From the NCBI GenBank assembly GCA_007693555.1, contig REDJ01000185.1:1-36735 (forward strand): a stretch of DNA of 36,735 bases, written 5' to 3'. Both the position numbers and the translations under genes were made by a program. Shown piece after piece: positions 8,101-17,244 of this stretch; position 1 is the first letter of the stretch, and every line of letters begins with the position of its first letter. Below the pieces are notes generated by a model. That model saw only the letters and a list, made by a program, of their open reading frames with translations, ran no database searches and was not told where the DNA came from. This DNA is from Bacteroidota bacterium. Lineage in GTDB: Bacteria > Bacteroidota > Bacteroidia > Bacteroidales > UBA7960.

Positions 8101-11100
8101 GCGTTTCTTCGGTAAATGAGTTACAACCATAAACTTCCTGGATTACATCAAGCATTGCAGCATCTTTTTCGGAAACCTTTTCAATGGTAACATCGTCAAT
8201 GAAAAACTGCACTGAATTGCCAATGTTGGTGTTTACAAAAAAGCCCATATGGAAAATTCCGGTATATGGAGCCTGTACAACATACTCTCTTTCCACGTAA
8301 TCAAAAGTATTTACGTATACGTAGCCAAACTGCATAAGTGTATCAACAGGTTCTGTTCCGGTCATCAGGTAAATGTTGTATTCATCTTCATCACCGCTTC
8401 CCTTGGTAGCAGTATAAAAATTGATGCGATAAAATTCCCCCTCAACCATACTAAGACAATTGGTAATAAGCCAGTCGTTTGTTGTACCATCTGACCCGGG
8501 AGATCTGTAATAATTAATGCTATGAGGAGGTGAATAAGCCTGACCTGACAGGGTGTGAAATCTCCAGGTAAAAGCATCTTCATTAATGTTAACAATTGTC
8601 CAGTCAATTTCATCCAGTCCATTTATATCGTCAAAATTGGTGAAGAATGAATTGGCTTCAAGGTCTACCAGCGAATTGATAACTGTAACAACAAGCGTAT
8701 CATTTTCAGGTCTTTCATCACCTTCCAGCAGAGTAATGGCTCTTATTTGATATTCACCGTAAAGGCTCATATCAACCAGATATAACAATTCATTTTCTTC
8801 ATTGGGGTTCAGTTCTTCTGTATAACTCAAAACATAGGAGTTCGATGTTTCTGTATTGACGTGTGTTACATCCAGTTGTACCTCAAAATTCTGTTGGGCA
8901 TCCAGCCCAATATTCATGAAACTTACGCTAACCGGTGTCTCATTAGAAAAATCGCAACCTTCAGCCTGTACTTCGATATTCGTAGGTGATAAGTCACTGA
9001 AAACCATGCGTTCAAGGAATACATTATCCATGTAAATGAAACGATGATCAGGATCGCTGTAGACGTGGAAGGCAAAGAAATAATTCCCCTCCTCTTCCAC
9101 AGTAAACTGTTCCATAGAGGTAATGAATTCTTCATTGGTAAATCCGGTGATATCCACAATTTCAGTGGTAAGAAATTCCGGATCCGGAATCTGACCCATC
9201 ATAACTCTCATATTTTCCTGGAAATCTGAATTCCATGCTCTGTAGTCGAAGCTAAGGCGGTATATTTCGCCTGGCACAAGGTACATACAGGTTGAAATGA
9301 GCCAGTCATCGGCTTGCTCATCCACTTCTACACCATCGTCTGCCGGGTTTAGAATTCCATAACGCATGGAATTGGCACCATCGCTGGCAAATTGATTGGG
9401 GCCATCAGCTATTCGCAGCATCCAGGAAGCATTGTTGTTGTTCATGTTTTGAATCTGCCATCCAATTTCCTCAATATAAACAATCCCCTCAAAGCTGGTA
9501 TGGTAAGTGTCATCGCTGACAATCCAGCTATCAGATATAAGCTCCCGGGAAAAGGTGTTATTTGCCGGAAGCTGATCGCCGGGATAGTTTACAGTAGCAG
9601 TAAACATAAATTCAAAACCCTGGCTGAGATCGAGCATGACCTCCACATCGGTATTGAGTCCGGCTTCCAGTTCATCTATGGTTGCAGTAGCCTCAGTAAC
9701 GATATTATTGTTCTGATCAGCTACAGTATAATTAACAATCACATTGGTGGCATCCTGCTGTCCTTTGTTTTCAACCCTTACAAAAGCAGGGGTCTGATCA
9801 GTAAAATCACAACCGGATACAAGTACATTGGCATTAGTTACTGCAAGATCTATAGCTCTTTCAGCAATTCCTGAAATGACAAGTGAAAATGACTGGCGTT
9901 TGTTTGCAGGATTTATCGGATCAACAATGTCGCCCTTATGGGATACTTCTACCAGGTACTGACCAGGTTCCGGAAGTAAAATCTCAATCTTTTCCACATT
10001 ATCTACAATATTATCACCGGTAGTTGCAGGTGCTGATGGGTTATCGGGATCCAACTTCCAGGGGTAAAACACTTCATTGTCCGAGAGCCTTGTTATACGT
10101 AGATCCAGGTCATTTACCAGCATAGGTGTACGGTCGTTAAGAGCAGGCTCAGGTGCTTCGGCGGGGACATCTGTCCACACCAGTGTAGCTACCAGCGGCC
10201 GGGTACCTGTGGAATACACTGTGCGTGTATAGGTTGGCACAGTGTTCTGTACAAGGTTTCTTTCCTGTATAATGGTGGTGTTATCCTTTTCAGGAAGGAT
10301 TTTGGCAGCAGCTTCAATATCGGCCAGCCCCCAACCATGGCGATAGTCGGGTCCCGGGTGTTCACCTGCTTCTCTTGCAGTATGAATAGCAAGCGCCTTA
10401 ATGGTAGAAGCTCTCAGGTAGCTGCCGTATAACCTGTGGTTTAGCTCCTGGAGAAGTGCCAGTGAACCTGTAATAGTGGGGGCAGCCATGGACGTACCGG
10501 TAAGTCCGGCGTAACTGGTATTGGTATCCACCCAAGTGGAAAGCAAACTTTGTCCTTTGGCAACCAGGTCGGGTTTGATACGGCCATCATCGGCAGGGCC
10601 TGTGCTGCTGAACTCGCTGAGCACCACGCTTTCGGGTCCTTCATAATTTGAAGCATCTGCAATGGAACCAATAGTAAGTACGTTCTTTCCCAGAACCAGG
10701 GTAGAAATACAATCAAAACCTTCTTCGCCTCCATCGGGCATGCGCCAGGTCGTGGATTTTACCCATTGCCCTATATCATGGTCAAAAACATTATGTTCTT
10801 CCCCTTCTTCAGGGCCGACATCCAGCCGGTCGTTTCCGGCAGCATGTACCTGCAGATAATAGGGTGCCAGGTATGTTATCTCATCGCGTACACGAGTTTC
10901 TTCAGAATAAAACCCAAACTTGTAATCCTCAATTTCACTTATGCGTGTATCACCATACCACCACCATTGGTTGGTATGAAAAACCCAGCCAGTAGGCCGT
11001 CCGTATGAGTGATTAGATAGCAGAGCTCCATTGGCTGCTGCTTCAATCATTTCCTCCTCATCGTTCTGAAAATAATAGGTATGGAGTAATGCTTCCGGTG

Positions 11101-11635
11101 CCATCCCCTTTGCTGTTGGCACCACACCGGCTGCTACCATGGTTCCGGCAACGTGTGTTGCATGACCGTTCATAAAACCACCGGTATCCATCTGTGTGGT
11201 TCGGCCGCCAAACTCCTGATGAGAATGCCTGATGGGACCACCGTCCCATACATGCAGGGTAATTCCGTCACCATTAAGGTTAAGCTCTGACGCACCTCCT
11301 GTCCATAATCTATGCGTGTTCAACGTTTGGGCTGCAAAAAGATTATATGTTTGATAGTATATGGGTTCTCCGGTTTTGCTGAAGCCCATAAACCTTAATG
11401 TCATTAAGGTATCGGCCAGATCGGTTTCTGCCAGTCGGGCATTGGCAAATGTACGGATTTGTTCACGTCGGTTTTCCCATCTGAAAGATACTTCACCATA
11501 TAAGCTTCTTAAAGCCTGGGCATTTTGATGACTTATAAAAGGTGATTCATTAAAATTCTGGGAAAATAATCCCACGGGAAACATCATCAATACCAATATT
11601 CCCCTTCCTAAAAGAGTAAAGAGTAGTTTTTTCAC
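5135..11635 (-). CDS. Giant secreted subtilisin-like (S8) protein with repeated beta-sandwich modules and T9SS sorting domain
   Basis: 2166 residues. A signal peptide (about 1-25) is followed by a propeptide-like part, then a peptidase S8 domain. Catalytic residues appear as Asp131 in HVWDGG, His158 in GHATHVAG and Ser382 in GTSMAAP, with Asn269 in AAGND as the likely oxyanion residue. A beta-barrel segment of the KP-43 type follows (about 460-590). From about 590 to 2000 there are five alternating module pairs. One module type contains a C-x-F-x-x-x-TP signature and resembles CARDB. The other resembles cleaved-adhesin / choice-of-anchor J domains with a (D/N)DWLxSxC motif and a later FMDDF or YMDNV motif. 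The C-terminal about 80 residues (from RVYPNPANDF) form a T9SS sorting domain. It is therefore predicted to be exported and anchored or released at the cell surface as an active protease. Its substrate is unknown. Confidence 0.92.
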   Translation of the reverse strand: MKKLLFTLLGRGILVLMMFPVGLFSQNFNESPFISHQNAQALRSLYGEVSFRWENRREQIRTFANARLAETDLADTLMTLRFMGFSKTGEPIYYQTYNLFAAQTLNTHRLWTGGASELNLNGDGITLHVWDGGPIRHSHQEFGGRTTQMDTGGFMNGHATHVAGTMVAAGVVPTAKGMAPEALLHTYYFQNDEEEMIEAAANGALLSNHSYGRPTGWVFHTNQWWWYGDTRISEIEDYKFGFYSEETRVRDEITYLAPYYLQVHAAGNDRLDVGPEEGEEHNVFDHDIGQWVKSTTWRMPDGGEEGFDCISTLVLGKNVLTIGSIADASNYEGPESVVLSEFSSTGPADDGRIKPDLVAKGQSLLSTWVDTNTSYAGLTGTSMAAPTITGSLALLQELNHRLYGSYLRASTIKALAIHTAREAGEHPGPDYRHGWGLADIEAAAKILPEKDNTTIIQERNLVQNTVPTYTRTVYSTGTRPLVATLVWTDVPAEAPEPALNDRTPMLVNDLDLRITRLSDNEVFYPWKLDPDNPSAPATTGDNIVDNVEKIEILLPEPGQYLVEVSHKGDIVDPINPANKRQSFSLVISGIAERAIDLAVTNANVLVSGCDFTDQTPAFVRVENKGQQDATNVIVNYTVADQNNNIVTEATATIDELEAGLNTDVEVMLDLSQGFEFMFTATVNYPGDQLPANNTFSRELISDSWIVSDDTYHTSFEGIVYIEEIGWQIQNMNNNNASWMLRIADGPNQFASDGANSMRYGILNPADDGVEVDEQADDWLISTCMYLVPGEIYRLSFDYRAWNSDFQENMRVMMGQIPDPEFLTTEIVDITGFTNEEFITSMEQFTVEEEGNYFFAFHVYSDPDHRFIYMDNVFLERMVFSDLSPTNIEVQAEGCDFSNETPVSVSFMNIGLDAQQNFEVQLDVTHVNTETSNSYVLSYTEELNPNEENELLYLVDMSLYGEYQIRAITLLEGDERPENDTLVVTVINSLVDLEANSFFTNFDDINGLDEIDWTIVNINEDAFTWRFHTLSGQAYSPPHSINYYRSPGSDGTTNDWLITNCLSMVEGEFYRINFYTATKGSGDEDEYNIYLMTGTEPVDTLMQFGYVYVNTFDYVEREYVVQAPYTGIFHMGFFVNTNIGNSVQFFIDDVTIEKVSEKDAAMLDVIQEVYGCNSFTEETPIKLVYKNRGTLMLDDALIEVTVTDENENPVVYTQSIPNPLELGQKDTLSFEIDLSQLNTIYTITAKIILDGDEDPANDAVTVFMRNTTVDLTAGHEYFNDFELVHVDGGSDLIDPKLGWWYENTNNDFYSDGSPITWIMRKNEPFANSGLISMRAGRSTIDAADDWLFSNCLIMQEGENYLLNFYYTGRTTSATEKMGVYLGTDQTSESMGELLWDKTFSTGLNYQKATITFSPPADGTYYIGFHHYSDPDQAWIYMDDFSIKRNYDLDVSLDSIIVMASPCEFNAETPLRISVKNTGNEAFDHPVTMNYTITDPQGNTAVTGQETIDQVISVNEIVYFDFLVDMRKYGQYTIDATVSLPDEVDEPMTENNHRTLSVTNTSMFPHIEDLYLTFEEYESLEETGFTVFDLNNDGFTWDLGTTFTNFAFSGRKVFYYSFSASNDADDWLFSSCANLEAGTIYNVSYWYRVFSGDYPENMKFAVATQPHPDAVIEYLDVKEEMDNYNYRRVTYAFTVPEDGQYYFVWHAFSPKYHRFMFMDDFALRIAKDVDGSVYSITAGVESCDFDEQTPVSALVTNLGALELPAGTLDININSPFGQQNLTLNTPAIPVLGHAEVDFEASITGQARYDFQYNLQIPGDEVPGNNQGTFRIFGTRVDLTEPGNWFIQDFETIFALREIDWSIHNLNNDNRYWGLRVNDPPLAHSGHNYLVYFMGNVTQPANDWVISGCYELNAELKYKAAYFYRLGSGSHNLRLSVGMAPDPVAMSHVIWEQTEMTAPEDQPYMPVGDIFEIEESGRYYFGIHQFSPAGQGSSLADDLVIIAQPQILPIDGPMETGTQITIEALGSDSLRWFADEQLTQIIGEGTTLTITVDTDDVMPVYAAEYVYGIMGPADSVLIGPAVGISEVDEYLTLRVYPNPANDFLKLELPFRSEEKFELKLTNMMGETVKSEIYTFTGELTIDISSLAPGSYIISLQSRDKKLQGRFVKF

Positions 11636-11682
11636 TTTCTGTTATTTTAAGAATTTATTTTTTTAGCCGGGGAAAAGCAGAA

Positions 11683-14178
11683 TCATCTTTTAATGATTAG
11701 TCTCTGTACTTTTGAAATGCCCCTGTTATTTTGAAGTTTTAAAAAATAAATACCGGCCGGTAAACTTTCCACATTTATTTTACCACTTATTTCAAGATTG
11801 TCTGTTTTGATTACTTTACTACCAGTAACATTGTATATGAAAATTTCATTTTTTCCTGACGGTAAATCAAAGTAAATTACATCAGTGGCAGGATTTGGAT
11901 AAACCACAAAGCTTTCGTTGTTTATTTCTGAAACTGATGTTTCCTCAAGGGTGAAAAGAATGGTATATGTAAGAGAAGTACCATCTTCAGCAGTTACAAG
12001 AATAGTTGCAGTTCTGTCCTCCTCATCCCCTGTTAAGGAACTTGCCTGTGTAATGTTTACCTGTGCATAGGGACTTGATGGAATAGCTTCAACAAAAGGT
12101 ACATCCGTAGTTATGGGAGGTAGTTCAACTTCATAATGCAATACCTCAGGATCAAAATCAGCCAGAATAATCCCATCTAAATTGATCTGGGTAAGGGTAG
12201 CATCATCTGAAACCTGTCTGAATGACAAATGGTAGCTACTTAAAAAATCGGTATCTTCAGCAAAGACTGTAATTTCAACAATCCACCATGTGTCATCGCC
12301 CGGTTCCTGCAAAGGTTCTGAAATCTCAACAGTAGCATTTTCATCATTTGGAACAGCTGTTATTTCAGGAATCTGCTCAACGGAAGGAATAACAATTTCA
12401 TAGGCAAAAATTTCAGCATCAAAATCCGGAAGAGGCTCACCATCAAGCAATATTTCTGCAAGTGATGAATCGCTGCTTTTCAAACGAAATACTACAAAAT
12501 ATGTTTCTGTAGTTTCTGCATCAGCAGCTGTTACTGTGATTGTTGCAGTTCTGTCAGTTTCTTCTCCGGTAAGCGATACGGCCTGTTCTATATCAACCTC
12601 TGCATTGGGAACTGAGGGTATTGCACTTACTTGAGGTACATCTTCGGTGGTTGAAGGAAGACTCACAGTGTAACTAAAAGTCTCCGGATCGAAACCGGGC
12701 AGTGGTTCCCCATCAATTTCAATGGAAGCCAGACTGGCATCCTGTGATAATGATCCAAGTTTAATAAGGAAAAAATCAAAACTTCCCCAGGCATTAAACT
12801 CAATATCTCCATAAACAAATTCATTCTGAAACCGGCCAATAATATATACATCATCATTAGGACTCACTGCCATTTGACTCACCACTTCATTACTGGCACC
12901 CCCAAAACCAAAACCATCAGAAACTTCACCATCCTTATCAACGACAGCCCAAAATCCATCTGCTGAGCCTTCATTCGATTCCAGAACGAGGTCATCATTC
13001 AATACCATTTCACCTCTGTAAACCCCTGCAACCATAAAATTATCCTGTGAAGTGAATGCTATGGTTCTGATATCAGCGTTTTCATCTGGATCACCAAACT
13101 CTTTTCCCCATAGCCAGTCTTTTGTGCTTCCATCAAATTTTATAATAAAACCATCACTTCGCGTGCTGTTAATTATCGGAAGAAAATTTTCCTGATCCAG
13201 GAAAATACCGGTGCGATACGAACCGGCCAGGTAAATATTATTTTCATCATCAAACTCCATACTGAAACATCTTACACCAGTTGCTATGCTGCTTTCTGTT
13301 GTCATGAATGCATGCCACTCATAATTACCCAAAAGATCAAATTCTATAAGTGCAAATCCTCCTGATCCGTTTGTAGCATGAACATGCCCCCCCACTGATA
13401 AACTATCAGCATATCTCACAGTAAAAAACAATTCATTGTTTTCATTGATATTTATAGCCTGCCCATTGTCTGCCCCTGAATTTGTGGTAGTCCAATGCCA
13501 CTGATAAGCACCATTTGCGTCCAGTTTGGCCACAACAGCATTAAATAAATTTTCGTCGGGAGTGGGATCAGGAACTTCGGTTCCGGCGATATTCAGTGAA
13601 TTGCGAAAGGAGGTGGAAAAATAAACTGCTCCGGTATTATCAACGACAAGATCATGAGTTCCCCCTGTCATTACCATTCCAATACTGTTGCTGGTTGTAA
13701 TGGTTCTAACCCACTCCAGGACACCATTTGTTGCGTATTTGGCAATATACATGGTACGGTATTCATTGGCTGAAACAGTCTGCTCCACGAAGTCCATTGA
13801 GCCAAATGTTGCCGTACCCCTTAGATCACCCATAAGGTATACATAACCATTTTTATAATAGCTTTTGAATCCGGTAACACCTTGCATTGTGTCCGATTCA
13901 GCTGTAACAAGCCACTGTATTTCATTTTGTGGTGACACCTTTGCCAGAAACATACTGTTTCTTTCAGATTCAACAATGGTAGTATCCTCATCAATTACCA
14001 GCCATGTATTAAAATATCCTGTAAAAAATGCATTTCCATCATTATCGGTGGATACACCTTCACCAAATAAAATATTAGGGCTGGTACCATGAATTATCCA
14101 ATCAAGCTGGCTTTGCTGGGCTTTGGAAATTGAAAACAGGCTTAGAAAAATTGTTAGAAATGTAAAAACTCTTCTCAT
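11683..14178 (-). CDS. T9SS-secreted protein with propeller-like N-terminal part and three cadherin-like beta-sandwich domains
   Basis: 831 residues with a signal peptide (about 1-20, ending SKAQ). Residues about 25-475 contain repeated strands of the type FxxGxF and FIIKFD with spaced Gly/Asp, as in SBBP-like or NHL-like beta-propellers that report distances along a track of blades. Three domains of about 88 residues follow (480-567, 568-655, 656-746), each with the pattern SLxxIxxDGxxLPxFDPExxxYxVxLP, matching the cadherin-like beta-sandwich family. The tail from VVYPNPATDV (about 757-831) is a T9SS sorting domain. It lies 47 bp upstream of the S8 gene on the same strand, so the two may be transcribed together. 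No catalytic motif is visible. A role as an adhesin or surface structural protein is inference. Confidence 0.88.
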   Translation of the reverse strand: MRRVFTFLTIFLSLFSISKAQQSQLDWIIHGTSPNILFGEGVSTDNDGNAFFTGYFNTWLVIDEDTTIVESERNSMFLAKVSPQNEIQWLVTAESDTMQGVTGFKSYYKNGYVYLMGDLRGTATFGSMDFVEQTVSANEYRTMYIAKYATNGVLEWVRTITTSNSIGMVMTGGTHDLVVDNTGAVYFSTSFRNSLNIAGTEVPDPTPDENLFNAVVAKLDANGAYQWHWTTTNSGADNGQAININENNELFFTVRYADSLSVGGHVHATNGSGGFALIEFDLLGNYEWHAFMTTESSIATGVRCFSMEFDDENNIYLAGSYRTGIFLDQENFLPIINSTRSDGFIIKFDGSTKDWLWGKEFGDPDENADIRTIAFTSQDNFMVAGVYRGEMVLNDDLVLESNEGSADGFWAVVDKDGEVSDGFGFGGASNEVVSQMAVSPNDDVYIIGRFQNEFVYGDIEFNAWGSFDFFLIKLGSLSQDASLASIEIDGEPLPGFDPETFSYTVSLPSTTEDVPQVSAIPSVPNAEVDIEQAVSLTGEETDRTATITVTAADAETTETYFVVFRLKSSDSSLAEILLDGEPLPDFDAEIFAYEIVIPSVEQIPEITAVPNDENATVEISEPLQEPGDDTWWIVEITVFAEDTDFLSSYHLSFRQVSDDATLTQINLDGIILADFDPEVLHYEVELPPITTDVPFVEAIPSSPYAQVNITQASSLTGDEEDRTATILVTAEDGTSLTYTILFTLEETSVSEINNESFVVYPNPATDVIYFDLPSGKNEIFIYNVTGSKVIKTDNLEISGKINVESLPAGIYFLKLQNNRGISKVQRLIIKR

Positions 14179-14532
14179 CGTTTTGTTTTTAGTTAATTAG
14201 AAATTAGAATTTCCGTAGAGATTGCAAAACATATTGAATTGCAAACAAATAGTGGCTACACAACCGGTAACAGTCAATGTTTTTATTTTGTAAAAATAGG
14301 AGATACTGAAATAATTATCAAATCGAAACAACATGAATAACTCATTGAATAAAAGCATATTTTATGTCTAAACCCAAAATTTAATCTATTTAAATGTAAA
14401 TTATTCACTCCGCAAGTTTTTAAATTATTTAAAAATATTTTAAAAAGGAATACAAGTACCTGAATAATTATTAATTTAACAGCTTATTTTTATTTAGACT
14501 AATTCTTTATAAATTTGCAGTAAAAAAAATGA
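14179..14532. other. AT-rich divergent intergenic region
   Basis: 354 bp between the leftward T9SS gene and the rightward iron transporter. It is strongly AT-rich, especially 14380-14510. An octamer ATTGCAAA occurs twice (14221-14228 and 14238-14245), upstream of the leftward gene. A reverse-strand TATGTTTT at about 14226-14233 resembles a Bacteroidota -7 box but lacks a well-placed -33 partner. No open reading frame or RNA gene is apparent. Both promoters of the divergent pair should lie here. Confidence 0.6.
14510..14517 (+). promoter_or_regulatory. Candidate -7 element of the iron transporter promoter
   Basis: TAAATTTG matches the Bacteroidota -7 consensus TAnnTTTG and lies 15 bp before the start codon, which implies a very short leader. 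No good TTG element is seen at the expected -33 spacing. Confidence 0.5.
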
Positions 14533-15564
14533 ATGAAAATTAAATCAATAATAATATTGCCAGCCCTTTCCATTCTGGTTTTCAGTATGGTTATATCCTG
14601 CAAAAGAGACCAAAATGTTGTTAATGTTTACTCAGGCCGCCATTACCAGGTTGATGAACAATTGTTTCGTGAATTTACCATGCAAACAGGTATCCGAGTC
14701 AACCTTGTTAAAGCTGATACAGACCAGTTAATTAACAGGCTGGAACTGGAAGGTAAAAATTCGCCGGCAGATTTATTTATAACTGCTGATGCAGGTCGCA
14801 TGGTTCAAGCCAAAGAAAAGGGATTGTTACAACCTATGGATGTAGACTTAATTACCCGGTTTGCACCCCCCTCCTTGCGCGACCCTGATAATTTCTGGAC
14901 AGGTTTTACAAAACGTGCAAGAGTTTTTGTTTATAATCCTGAAAGAGTAAAACCTGATGAGCTCTCTACGTATGAAGATTTAACTACTGATAATTGGGAA
15001 GGAAGAATATTGGTTCGTTCTTCACAAAATCACTATAATCAAACTTTAATGGCTTCCATAGTTGCAGCTCACGGACAGAAAGAAGCATTAAACTGGGCAA
15101 CAAAAGTTGTAGAAAATATGGCACAACCTCCGCGTGGAAACGATCGCGATCAGGTAAAAGCCATTGCAGCCGGAACAGGTGATGTTGCCATTGTAAACAC
15201 CTATTATATGGGATTGCTCCTTCATTCGCCTAATTCAGAAGAACGTAACATTGGAAGACAAATGAAAATTTTCTTTCCTAATCAGGAAGACAGGGGAACC
15301 CATATCAACATAAGCGGAATAGCTATTACTGCCCATGCTTCCAATCGGCAAAATGCACAACAACTAATTGATTTTTTGCTTAGTAAGCCAGCACAAATAG
15401 CTTTTGCAGAAGAAAACTTTGAATATCCTGTTAATATGAATGTAGAATGGCCCGAATTATTAAGGGAATGGGGAGAGTTTAAATCAGATACCCTACCTCT
15501 TGAAAAATTAGGAAAATATCTGCATGACGGTATGATTATTTTTAATCAGGCAGGCTGGAACTGA
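14533..15564 (+). CDS. Ferric iron ABC transporter substrate-binding lipoprotein (FutA/FbpA family)
   Basis: 343 residues. An N-terminal hydrophobic stretch ends in the lipobox VISC (Cys23), so the protein is likely a lipoprotein on the periplasmic side. It is a class II binding fold of the Fe(III) family. YSGRHY at 33-38 provides the first-lobe ligands seen in FutA-like proteins. VNTYYMGLLL holds the paired Tyr224 and Tyr225 that coordinate iron in FbpA/FutA. It delivers ferric iron to the permease encoded 4 bp downstream. The start is the in-frame ATG at 14533, because the ATG four bases earlier runs into a stop at once. Iron specificity is inferred from the Tyr pair. Confidence 0.93.
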   Translation: MKIKSIIILPALSILVFSMVISCKRDQNVVNVYSGRHYQVDEQLFREFTMQTGIRVNLVKADTDQLINRLELEGKNSPADLFITADAGRMVQAKEKGLLQPMDVDLITRFAPPSLRDPDNFWTGFTKRARVFVYNPERVKPDELSTYEDLTTDNWEGRILVRSSQNHYNQTLMASIVAAHGQKEALNWATKVVENMAQPPRGNDRDQVKAIAAGTGDVAIVNTYYMGLLLHSPNSEERNIGRQMKIFFPNQEDRGTHINISGIAITAHASNRQNAQQLIDFLLSKPAQIAFAEENFEYPVNMNVEWPELLREWGEFKSDTLPLEKLGKYLHDGMIIFNQAGWN

Positions 15565-15568
15565 ATTT

Positions 15569-17224
15569 ATGCTTAAAAGAATTATAATGCCGGCAATTTC
15601 TCTGCAAACACACAGGCAACTCGTAAATCCATGGATATGGTTAACATTGTTGTCGGCAACAATTATTTCACTTCCACTTTTTGTAGTGTTTTCAAATATA
15701 ATTGTACCCGGAAATGAAACCTGGCAGCATATTCTGAAAAACTTAATTCCCACTTATGTCTTGAACACCATTTATCTGATGGTCGGAGTGGCTTTACTTA
15801 CTTTCCTTTTTGGTGTTAGCACCGCGTGGCTGGTTAGCATGTACCGTTTTCCCGGGCGAAAATTTTTCAGCTGGGCACTTTTTTTGCCAATCGCTTTGCC
15901 GGCCTACATAAGTGGGTTTACCTGGGCAGGAATTCTGGATTATACCTCGCCGGTTTATGTATTTTTACGCAATACCTTTGGGATCGATACAGGTCAGTAT
16001 TTATTTTTCAATATCCTTTCATTGCCGGGAGCTATCATTATTCTATCACTGGCATACTACCCATATGTTTATCTTATCAGCAGAGCTTATTTTTCAAGAC
16101 AAACCTCATCATTGTTTGAAGTTGCAGCTTCACTGGGTAAAAAACCGTTTAAAATATTTTACCAGGTTGCATTGCCTATGGCCCGTCCGGCAATAGTTGC
16201 CGGAGTATCACTGGCTTTGATGGAAGTACTCAATGATTACGGGCTGGTTCGTTATTTTGGCATAGACACTTTTACAACGGGCATCTTTACTGCATGGTTT
16301 GCTTTTTCTAATCCCCAAAGCGCATTGAAGCTTTCTGCATACCTGATGATATTTGTATTGGGGCTTATTCTTCTGGAGCGCTTCCAAAGAGGTCAGATGC
16401 GTTATGACATTGATGGCTCATCATACCGGCCAGTAAAGGCTGTAAATTTAAAAAACACTCATGCAGTTGGAGCGTTTGTTATTTGCAGTATTCCTTTTTT
16501 ACTTGGCTTCCTCATCCCACTGATAATGCTAATTTATTGGGGAAGTCTCACCTATTCCTATGTAGTTGATTACCGATTTGCCGAATTACTGGCAAACAGC
16601 TTCATACTGGCAGGAATAGCTACAGCAGTAGTTACAGTTTTTGCATTATTCATTGCTTATACGGTTAGAAGCTTCCCTTCACGATTTGTAAAACTTCTCT
16701 CAAAGGTTGCCACACTGGGATACGCATTGCCCGGCGCAGTTGTAGCCATTGGTATCCTGGTACCATTTATCTGGATTGACGGAAAAATTGGCACGTTTAC
16801 AACCACCGGGGTCCGGATTGCAATTACGGGTACCTGGTTTGCCCTTGTATTTGCTTACCTGGTGCGATTTATGGCTGTAGGTTACAACAGCATTGACAGT
16901 GGAATGGAGAAAATCTCCAAATCCCTGGATGAAGCTTCCACATCGCTGGGTTTATCTTACTTTAAAACCCTGAGGAAGATAAATTTACCCCTGTTAAAAG
17001 GCTCACTGATAAGTGCTGCTCTCCTGGTTTTTATTGATGTACTCAAGGAACTACCACTTACCCTGATTCTGCGTCCTTTTAATTTTGATACCCTTGCCAT
17101 CAGAGCATTTGAATTTGCTTCAGATGAAAGAGTTGCTGAAGCAGCTCCGGCAGCTCTTATTATTGTTATCACAGGTATGATACCTGTACTTTTATTAAAC
17201 TTTCTGATAGAACGCAAAAATTGA
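15569..17224 (+). CDS. Ferric iron ABC transporter permease (fused two-domain FbpB type)
   Basis: 551 residues with about 12 predicted membrane segments in two homologous halves, each of the MetI-like inner-membrane permease type. The two EAA loops that dock onto the ATPase are visible: EVAASLGKKPFKIFYQVALP near 180-200 and EASTSLGLSYFKTLRKINLP near 453-472. The fused form supplies both membrane halves of the transporter. It starts 4 bp after the binding-protein gene, and the ATPase gene begins 20 bp after its stop. An internal ATG at 15587 is a possible alternative start. Confidence 0.93.
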   Translation: MLKRIIMPAISLQTHRQLVNPWIWLTLLSATIISLPLFVVFSNIIVPGNETWQHILKNLIPTYVLNTIYLMVGVALLTFLFGVSTAWLVSMYRFPGRKFFSWALFLPIALPAYISGFTWAGILDYTSPVYVFLRNTFGIDTGQYLFFNILSLPGAIIILSLAYYPYVYLISRAYFSRQTSSLFEVAASLGKKPFKIFYQVALPMARPAIVAGVSLALMEVLNDYGLVRYFGIDTFTTGIFTAWFAFSNPQSALKLSAYLMIFVLGLILLERFQRGQMRYDIDGSSYRPVKAVNLKNTHAVGAFVICSIPFLLGFLIPLIMLIYWGSLTYSYVVDYRFAELLANSFILAGIATAVVTVFALFIAYTVRSFPSRFVKLLSKVATLGYALPGAVVAIGILVPFIWIDGKIGTFTTTGVRIAITGTWFALVFAYLVRFMAVGYNSIDSGMEKISKSLDEASTSLGLSYFKTLRKINLPLLKGSLISAALLVFIDVLKELPLTLILRPFNFDTLAIRAFEFASDERVAEAAPAALIIVITGMIPVLLLNFLIERKN

Positions 17225-17244
17225 TAATAACTAGTTTATCTGAA

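Noticed and set aside
6376-9874. Several 60-160 residue frames opposite or inside the giant protease gene
   Set aside because: They are shadow frames in a gene whose own frame shows clear repeated domains and a sorting signal.
14455-14480. Possible Fur box before the iron transporter
   Set aside because: The sequence is AT-rich and only loosely similar to the 19-bp consensus. The match is not better than expected in this composition.
17221-17244. TTG start for the ABC ATPase overlapping the permease stop
   Set aside because: The ATG at 17245 gives the standard ATPase N-terminus. The extra residues are not conserved in the family.
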